DNA of 64,000 nucleotides from Panagrolaimus kolymaensis (taxonomy: Eukaryota > Nematoda > Chromadorea > Rhabditida > Panagrolaimidae): the NCBI GenBank assembly GCA_028622995.1, contig JAJQJQ010000021.1:2790001-2854000 (forward strand), in the 5' to 3' direction. The notes beneath the pieces are model-generated. The model did no database searches, had not been told where the DNA came from, and was given only the letters and a program-made list of their open reading frames with translations. The translations under genes were made by a program, and so were the position numbers. Positions 57,203-64,000 of the stretch are shown one piece after another (position 1 is the first letter of the stretch; every line of letters starts with the position of its first letter).

Positions 57203-57794
57203 ATTTTTTGGTTTATTGTAATTGTAATAGTATAAATGTATGATTGAATAAAATTGCTTAATCTTTGTTTGTTAATGTAAGATTATTGTTGTAAATAGAA
57301 ATTGTAAATCAAAACTTTATATAAAATTATTGGCAAAATACAATTTAATAACTTTGTATTTTGCAATTTCTTTTTGTATTTTTTGATTATGTTTGAATGG
57401 AGCAAAAGTACATAAGAATGAAAGCACAAACTCTTTGTACAAGTAGCATGTATGCGTATGAAATCAAAATTTGTTGTTGCAACAACCGATATCTTTGAAA
57501 TGATATTTCTAATATATATTTTATCTCAATGAGGAATGCAAGAAACTTTTCAAACCTCGAAGTTTGAAAGGAAAAATAAAATATTAACAGAACATAATTT
57601 TTTTTGGTAGTACATAAATGTTAGTTTATTGTATCTTATAAAAAAAACGTTTATTTTAATAAAAACTTTATTTTATCAAAGTTAGTTAAATAATCTCGTA
57701 TTGAATTTCTTGGCAAAAGAAGGAATAAAGGTGCTTGCTTGAAATTTACTTACTTGAAAATGGGGATAAACCAAACAGATGATCAAGGTTCACG
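57203..57794. other. Spacer before MITE copy 2
   Basis: GAATAAAATTGC near 57,245 could be a polyadenylation signal of the MSP-domain fragment. The rest is AT-rich with no feature. Confidence 0.4.
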
Positions 57795-57934
57795 CAGCGA
57801 TGGCAGCCAATAGACAAATCTGTCTATCGCAACCGACAGACACGGTAAAAAAAAATTTCATTCGTTGTCTGGCGCAAAAAAGTGTGGGGCTGTCGGTTGC
57901 GATAGACAGATTTGTCTATTGGCTGCCATCGCTG
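57795..57934. mobile_element. 140-bp hAT-type MITE, copy 2, inverted, with 8-bp target duplication
   Basis: Same length and terminal repeats (CAGCGATGGC...GCCATCGCTG) as the element at 33,175 but in the opposite orientation. It is flanked by perfect GGTTCACG duplications (57,787-57,794 and 57,935-57,942). Near identity of both copies implies recent movement. Confidence 0.92.
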
Positions 57935-58345
57935 GGTTCACGATCGTTGTTGCAATATCGAAATTTGCTTCCAAGAATTTTCATGGTCTTTTTTGATTTT
58001 TCTGTTAATTTGTTATTTCCTTTTCAAAATTCAAGGTTTGAAAAGTTCTATTCAACACTATTACAGGTGTATATTTAATTTTGGAAATATTCATTCAAGA
58101 ATCACTTTTGTTGCTATATAAAGAAAAATATACCTTTTTCAAATTGCATCGAACTTTCTTCTTTCGATTTCCCAAATAAATTTGGCGTCAATTTTTATTG
58201 CATACATTCTTCATTCACATTTTTAGAAAGCACTCATTTCAAATGGACTACGACGTATGCCTTTTTTAGCAGTCATTTTTTTTTCTCATCCTCTCTCTTT
58301 TCATTTTTGCTTCCGGAAATCTTTTTATCATGTTTGTATTTTTTT

Positions 58346-60312
58346 AGAACGATTCAATTTGTTACATTTGCTGTTATTCTATTCTGTGTAATATTAGCTT
58401 CATTTGGAGATTCGCCTGAGATATGTTGCTATTGTGTTTGGAAGAAATATATGAATAATGGATATGATTTTTAGGAACGTGATGGAGAACATTTCACTCA
58501 TATCAAAGGTGGTCGTCTAAATTTTCAACCCATTGAGCAACATGGTGAATTACTTGGCACTGAAGACTCTCAAACAGTATTAAAAGATGATCTGGGAAAC
58601 TTTGAACCTGCTGAAGAAATTGATGCTGGAACACCTGGTAAGCTCAAACGATTGAATGAAAGTAACAAGAAAAGAAACAATCTGCTTTTTGACACTATTG
58701 CGACGAAGTAGTTGGAATCAGAAATGTGTCTTTTGTTGAAACAATCACTCTCTTACTTTGATCCATAACTTTATTAACTATTTTTCTTGTTTTAGGCGAA
58801 CTTGGTAAACCCGTTCAAATTGATGCAAATCTTCCTGAAGTTAAACGCGCTTTCTCTGAATTTGGATTCAACACTCATGTTTCTGATTTGATTTCCATGA
58901 ATCGAAGTCTTCCTGATGTTCGAATGGATGAGTAAGCAACTATCATACAAATATTACTATCTTTTACGAAAACTTTGTTTTACAGATGTAAATATTGGCA
59001 CTATCCTGAAGATCTACCAACAGCTAGTGTTGTTATTGCTTTTCATAATGAAGGATGGTCACCACTGCTTCGAACTGTTCATTCTGTACTCAAACGTTCT
59101 GATCCAAGATATCTCAAAGAAATTATTTTAGTTGATGATTTCAGCGATAAAGGTATATGCTTATATGATGTTATTGCTGCTCTCGTTTACCGTTGATAAT
59201 TTCAGATCATTTGAAAGAAAAACTTAATAATTACATCAAACAATTCAATGGTATTGTCAAGTTGGTTCGAAACAAAGAAAGTGAAGGTCTAATTCGATCA
59301 AGAACAATTGGTGCTACGGCTGCAACCTCTGACGTTGTTATATTCTTAGATGCTCATTGTGAAGTTAATCGAAATTAGCTTGTACCTCTATAAGCTCGAA
59401 TTCGAAGAAATCGGTTAGTTTCTCATCACATTTAACTTTATTTCTCATCATTGAAATTTTCAGAAAGGTGATGACTGTTCTTGTTATTGATGGAATCGAT
59501 ATGACAACATGGGAATATCGTCGAGTTTATGGTGCTGCTGATGTTCATTTTCGTGGAATATTTGAATGGGGACTTTTGTACAAAGAAACAGAAATTTCAT
59601 GAGAAGAAAAGAATGCTCGACAACATAATTCTCAACCATTCCGTTCACCAACTCATGCTGGAGGTCTTTTTGCCATCGATAAGAAGTGGTTTGCTGAACT
59701 TGGTTATATGATCCTGGATTGCAAATTAGGGGTGGTGAACAATATGAACTTTCATTCAAAATATGGATGTGTGGCGGAGGAATTCTTTTTGTTCCATGTT
59801 CTCATTTTGGTCATGTCTATCGTAATCATATGCCTTATGGATTTGGTTAACTCACTGGTAAACCTGTTATTTCAACAGTAAGATTACGACTCTTTTTGTT
59901 TTGTTTTTAACTTTCGTTGTTTTAGAATATGGTTCGTGTAGTCAAAACATGGATGGATGAATATGAAAAATATTATTACATTCGTGAACCTCAAGCTCAA
60001 CAATCGTAATCCTGGTGATATTTCTGCTCAACTTGAACTTCGTAAGAATCTTCAATGCATATCATTTGATTGGTTTATGAAAATGTCGATTATGATATTC
60101 CTAAAAGCTTTCCATTGCTTCCTGATAACGATGTATGGGGTGAAGCTAAAAATCCTAAATCTGGTAATGAAACTCAACAAATTATGGCTCATTTAGCAAA
60201 TACTTGTGCCACAGCTGCTGAAGATTCTGGTTCATCTGAAGCAAAATTACAAACATGTGATGATGAAAATCCTTATCAAAAATGGCTATGGAAAGAACAC
60301 TTCTCCGACTAA
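58346..60312 (+). pseudogene. GALNT pseudogene, copy 2 (with N-terminal anchor exon)
   Basis: About 5.72 kb downstream of copy 1 and highly similar. It additionally keeps the first exon (about 58,346-58,420), which encodes a hydrophobic signal anchor (IQFVTFAVILFCVILASFGD) expected for a Golgi type II enzyme. The donor after it is ATATGT instead of GTATGT. It keeps the DAHC metal motif and the LNFQPI frame lost in copy 1. Shared with copy 1: TAG at 59,376, TGA at 59,600, TAA at 59,848 and the C-terminal frameshifts. Unique: a base deletion near 59,705 (GGTTATATG for GGTTATTATG). The shared breaks imply the gene was already dead before duplication. A plausible transcript could still exist but not a full protein. 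Confidence 0.85.
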
Positions 60313-60928
60313 TAGTATTTGATTTTTCATTGTTTTTAGATAGGAATATTTTGTTTGGTTTTTATATTTTTTCCTTTCAATTGTTTTTCTTTTTTGGGTT
60401 TAATTTTATGCCTTGTGTGTATTTTTATGTAATGTAATAAATTCTTGCAATACAATATTTTTTTACTTTTTTATCTATCATTCGCCGATTTTAATGTTGC
60501 AACTTGTAAGATTGAATTATGGAGTTTTTGTATTCTAAGACCTTTACTCATCGTAAATAAATTTTAAGGAATAAAATTTGATTCATGAGTTATTGTTGAA
60601 AAATAAATAAAAATGAACCCTTTTCGTTTGATTTTTGCTTTTTTACGCTTTTATATTGTCAAAATTTCAAGGTTTTTTGTCTTTTTTATTTGGACTTCAT
60701 TGAATGAAAGCTTGTTATGACCGGAACATCGGCTGATAAAACTGAAATTTTTAGTTTTAAGTATAATATTAATCGAACACATTACAAATGAATAATTTAT
60801 ATAGTTTTAAATAAATAGGAAAATAAACGACAAATACATATTTAGGTTTTAGATGAAAATCAGAGAATTTTTGATGAAGGCACAATCAACGAAGAAAGAA
60901 CTTCCAATTTTAGCGATGAGAATCCATT
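60313..60928. other. Convergent AT-rich spacer
   Basis: No feature is seen between the GALNT remnant and the stop of the next minus-strand gene. Confidence 0.4.
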
Positions 60929-63171
60929 TCACTGAACATTATCAACTTTGATATGAAGCAGGATGAATTCAACCCATTTGATGGATGTTGTTAAATACAT
61001 TTGATCAGCTAAAAAATGAAATGATTAATGACAAGAGATTCGGCAAAAATTTACATTCTTCTAATTCAGTAGGAACAATTGTTCTTAACATTTCTAATTG
61101 ATCAACGATAATTTGGGTGCTTTCTTTAACCATATGAGCTCGACGTCTGAAAATAAATATTAGAAAAAAGAAATATGTTTGAAAAGGTTTTTTTTACTAT
61201 CAAAACAAAATTTAGACCTTTATTTTCTTGATTTAAAAGTTTAATTATGATAATTCTTACCGATATTTCGAAGCTTCTTGTAACTTTGCCATCAAAAATT
61301 CATCTAGTTTGACATGTTTTCCTGGTACATTTCCATTTGAGGTTATTCGATGAAGTGTTGCTCGAGAAGGTGTTGGTAAATCATGATTTGAAGCATAAAT
61401 TCTCTAAAACAAAGTTTTAATAAAAAAATCATTCTTAATTATTCAAAAAAGAGAGTACCCAAAAACTTTTGTTTTGTTCAACTTACTTCTTCAATAGGAC
61501 CATGGAAGTGCCTTGTAAAGCTTCCAGATTCAAGAAATCCTTTTTCATCCAGATAAATATGTCCACCACAATTAAAGCCAGGCCCAAATGCACGATCATT
61601 CTTATAGTCGACATCATAAGTACAGCTGAATAACGAAGGACGCCATGAAACTTTAGCATATTTATACCCTTGAAACAAAACGCTTGATTTATTTGAATCT
61701 TGAATAAAAGTAGGTTTCAATTTCGTCATAGCTGGAGCCAAAAAATTAAGTTTTAATTCAATTGAAGAGATTATATGATTAAAACTGTCAATATCATAAA
61801 TTGAGAATGATCGAGGTTTGCATGTTTGTTGGTTGATATCTTTGATGATTTTCTTTCGGGTTTCATTCAAATCCGTAACATTTTGCCTGAAAAATGTGTA
61901 TCATTATTTTTATTCACTCAAAAAAGTTATGTTGTGATTTAAATTTTGTCGTTTTTGGATGATAAAAGAATTTAATCAAAATCCATTAACCTCATAATGA
62001 TACGAGGGATAATATTTCCCGTAAACCATTATTTTCAGTTATATTAACTCAATAAATGGATCATTCTCTTATCGTAACCTTTTTTCTTAACTATTAATTA
62101 ATAAACACTTACCAAAATGTTCTTAAATAAGAGAATATTCCTATTACTTTCAGTTCGTAAGCTTTGAAAGCCGGTGTACACAACTCAGTTGCAAAAAATT
62201 TGGTAGCCTAAAACAAAAAATAAAAATTAGTTTAACAACATTGTTAAAATGACTTACAACAATATAATCATCATCATCATTGCAAACCGATGAAGCATAA
62301 ATCGAGCTAACATCATCTTCGTCCGTATAAGCACTTAATTCACTTTGTTCATCATCATCCTGAAATTTCAGTGATTAAAGAATGAATCAGTTACACATTT
62401 TTTCAGATAAAAAAAACTTACAAGTTTGAGTGCAAGTTGTTTAAATGGATCGACGACATCAGAGCGAGGTACTGGATACTGAAAAATAATTTGTTTTATT
62501 TATGTATATCAAAATTGCTGAATATAAGAACGTATTTCTTTACTATGAAACTAGTGATTTCAGGATTTATATTCCTTTTAAAGAAAATCACCTAAATTAC
62601 AATTCATATACCTGTGACCATTCTTACTAACGTTAGTCGAGCTTACTAAATAATGATCCCAATGACTTACCGATTTTAATGGATCAATTTCTATTGTTGC
62701 ATCACTTTTTTCACTTCCATTATCACTATTTTGGCTCTAAAAATGGTTTTATATGTAATTAAAAGAATATTTGCTTTTATAGCAACAAAATTAAGTATTT
62801 TAAATAAATTTTATTTAAGTAAAATGGATAAGTTAACATATCATTTTTATAAAAAAAAGAATTAAACTTACATATGGCGCTGATTGATCTTGATTGATTT
62901 CTGTATCATTATCACAACCACGAGCTTCGATTAAAGCTTTCTAAAAACAAACATATTAAATAAACGGTCGGAATGTAAAAAAGTTTCATTTTAAATTTAA
63001 TAAAGTTGCTTTATATTTTTTTGTTTATAAATAGAGCTTACCTTTAGCTCATTTTCAGCGGCATATCTTTTACGAACTAAAAAATAATAAAAATGGTTTT
63101 TAAATATAAAAAAATTTACGCTTTTTTCTATTTTTCTCACGTATTTGTCGACCTAAAAGCAGCGGTGGCAT
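60929..63171 (-). CDS. Acidic protein of unknown function, 11 exons
   Basis: Exons (minus): 63141-63171, 63042-63076, 62872-62940, 62671-62736, 62422-62478, 62258-62359, 62113-62207, 61487-61886, 61261-61403, 61055-61146, 60929-61008; all phases agree, giving 389 residues. The N-terminal third is Ser/Asp/Glu-rich (DDDEQSELSAYTDEDDVSS, NDDDDYIV) and probably disordered. A globular middle follows (YKYAKVSWRPSLFSCTYDV, FGPGFNCGGHIYLDEKGF, FTRHFHGPIEE), then a helical C-terminus (LMAKLQEASKYRRRAHM, STQIIVDQLEMLRTIVP). No membrane segment or signal peptide. I do not recognise the family. Many very short 5' exons (31-102 bp) are joined by consistent GTAAG/TTTTAG sites, supporting a real gene. Confidence 0.75.
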
Positions 63172-63610
63172 AATTCACAAGTTTGACTTCAATCTAGAAT
63201 ACTAAGATGAAATTGATAAATATAATATTTTTTTACATGTCGAAAAATTCTTATACAAATTTTATAAAATTGGGTTTTTGGTATTGGGAAAAAACAAGGT
63301 TTTCTGATAAACGTTTTAATGAAATATTCGTTATAAAACAAATATACTCATTTTCGTTTGTGGGAAATTGTGAGAAAGATTTAACACATATTTTTAGAAA
63401 ATAAAAATAAGACATTTTTAATTTTTCTGAAAATCGGGGTGGCCTTTACTAAAATTGTTTATTATGTCATAGCAGTCACAAGTGAAATGAAAATGATAAA
63501 ATTAAGATTTAGTGAAAACTTTTAGTAACAAAGCCGTTTATGTTCGCTGGTTCAAATCCGTTTGATTGGCAACATTTTTTAAGTAATTTCTTGGAGATAA
63601 AAAATTACAC
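63172..63610. other. AT-rich region upstream of the acidic gene
   Basis: No exon seen. A degenerate B-box-like GGTTCAAATCC at about 63,549-63,559 is isolated. Confidence 0.35.
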
Positions 63611-64000
63611 TTTTGGTGTTCAAACCATTTTCTTCGAAGAAAGGTTATTTATATTTTTTATTGCAGCATCATAATTAGTGACACCATTTTCCAAAAATTC
63701 AAAGTGTAAAAGCAGACAACTCAAATAAATTTTTTTTTATTAAAAACAAGCAATAAATTTTAAACCTGTTGATTTTGGTGTTCAAACCATTTTCTTCGAA
63801 GAAAGGTTTTTAATATTTTTTGTTCGAGCATCCTAATTAGTGACACCATATTCCAAAAATTCAAAGTGTCAAAGCAGACAACTCAAATAAATTTTTTTAT
63901 TTATTTTAATGCAAAATATTTTAATCCTGTTGATTTTGGTGTTCAAACCATTTCCATCGAAGAAAGGTTATTAATATTTTTTGTTCGAGCATCACAATTA
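63611..64000. repeat. Tandem (satellite-like) repeat, period about 162 bp, runs off the window
   Basis: TTTTGGTGTTCAAACCATTT recurs at 63,611, 63,773 and 63,934. Each copy continues with TCGAAGAAAGGTT, a TATTTTTTGTTCGAGCATC-like block, AATTAGTGACACCAT, TTCAAAGTGT and GACAACTCAAATAAATT. Two full copies and part of a third lie in the window. Copies differ by small substitutions and poly-T length. Confidence 0.85.

Noticed and set aside
63540..63580. Possible tRNA (GGTTCAAATCC followed by a weak GATTGGCAAC end)
   Set aside because: Only a B-box-like segment is present; no A box or acceptor pairing was found.
1..64000. Spliced-leader RNA gene, CRISPR array, bacterial operon or viral genome
   Set aside because: None of the expected signatures was seen; the sequence is eukaryotic with spliceosomal introns.

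Overview
This window is nuclear DNA of a nematode. It is very AT-rich. It has multi-exon genes with short introns (about 45-60 bp, GTAAG-type donors and TTTTCAG/TTTTTAG acceptors) and nematode-typical families: a DMSR-type neuropeptide receptor, divergent PP1 phosphatases of the kind often expanded in worm germlines, an MSP-domain fragment, a HORMA-domain meiotic protein and an alpha-type nicotinic receptor. No species is assigned. Exon structures below were read by eye from splice signals and reading-frame continuity; no search or transcript data were used.

Layout. 1-2.1 kb: the tail of an unknown gene, then a small CARD-domain gene (minus) whose single intron holds a complete secreted cysteine-rich gene on the opposite strand. 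2.1-9.7 kb: gene-free, A-rich on +. 9.98-13.96 kb: a tandem pair of divergent PP1-like phosphatases with a duplicated promoter. 14.3-17.2 kb: three small secreted low-complexity proteins. 18.2 kb: an intronless secreted zinc-peptidase-like protein of the plant/bacterial basic secretory protein family. 18.9-29.2 kb: gene-free and mostly T-rich, with tRNA genes and a 1.6 kb near-perfect palindrome. 29.2-31.7 kb: a DMSR-like GPCR. 33.2 kb: a 140-bp hAT-type MITE. 34.4-39.0 kb: a GTPBP1/2-like GTPase whose last intron holds a tRNA-Leu(CAA) gene split by a 2.4 kb TA-flanked transposon. 39.75-41.5 kb: a HORMA protein. 41.6-44.0 kb: three small genes of unknown function, two membrane-spanning. 44.6 kb: SRP14. 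45.5-47.5 kb: nicotinic receptor alpha subunit (minus). 47.5-51.9 kb: gene-free, A-rich, one tRNA-like gene. 51.9-60.4 kb: a gene graveyard with decayed fragments, two about 1.9 kb copies of a GalNAc-transferase pseudogene, an apparently intact Ser/Thr kinase, an MSP-domain pseudogene and a second MITE. 60.9-63.2 kb: an 11-exon acidic protein of unknown function (minus). 63.6-64 kb: a 162-bp tandem repeat running off the window.

Co-function is limited. The PP1 pair, the HORMA protein, the MSP fragment and the kinase suggest a germline flavour. The 14-18 kb block looks like a run of small secreted-protein genes with close TATA boxes. The long gene-free stretches tend to be T-rich on the sense strand of the gene that follows, as expected if they are transcribed 5' introns or outrons.
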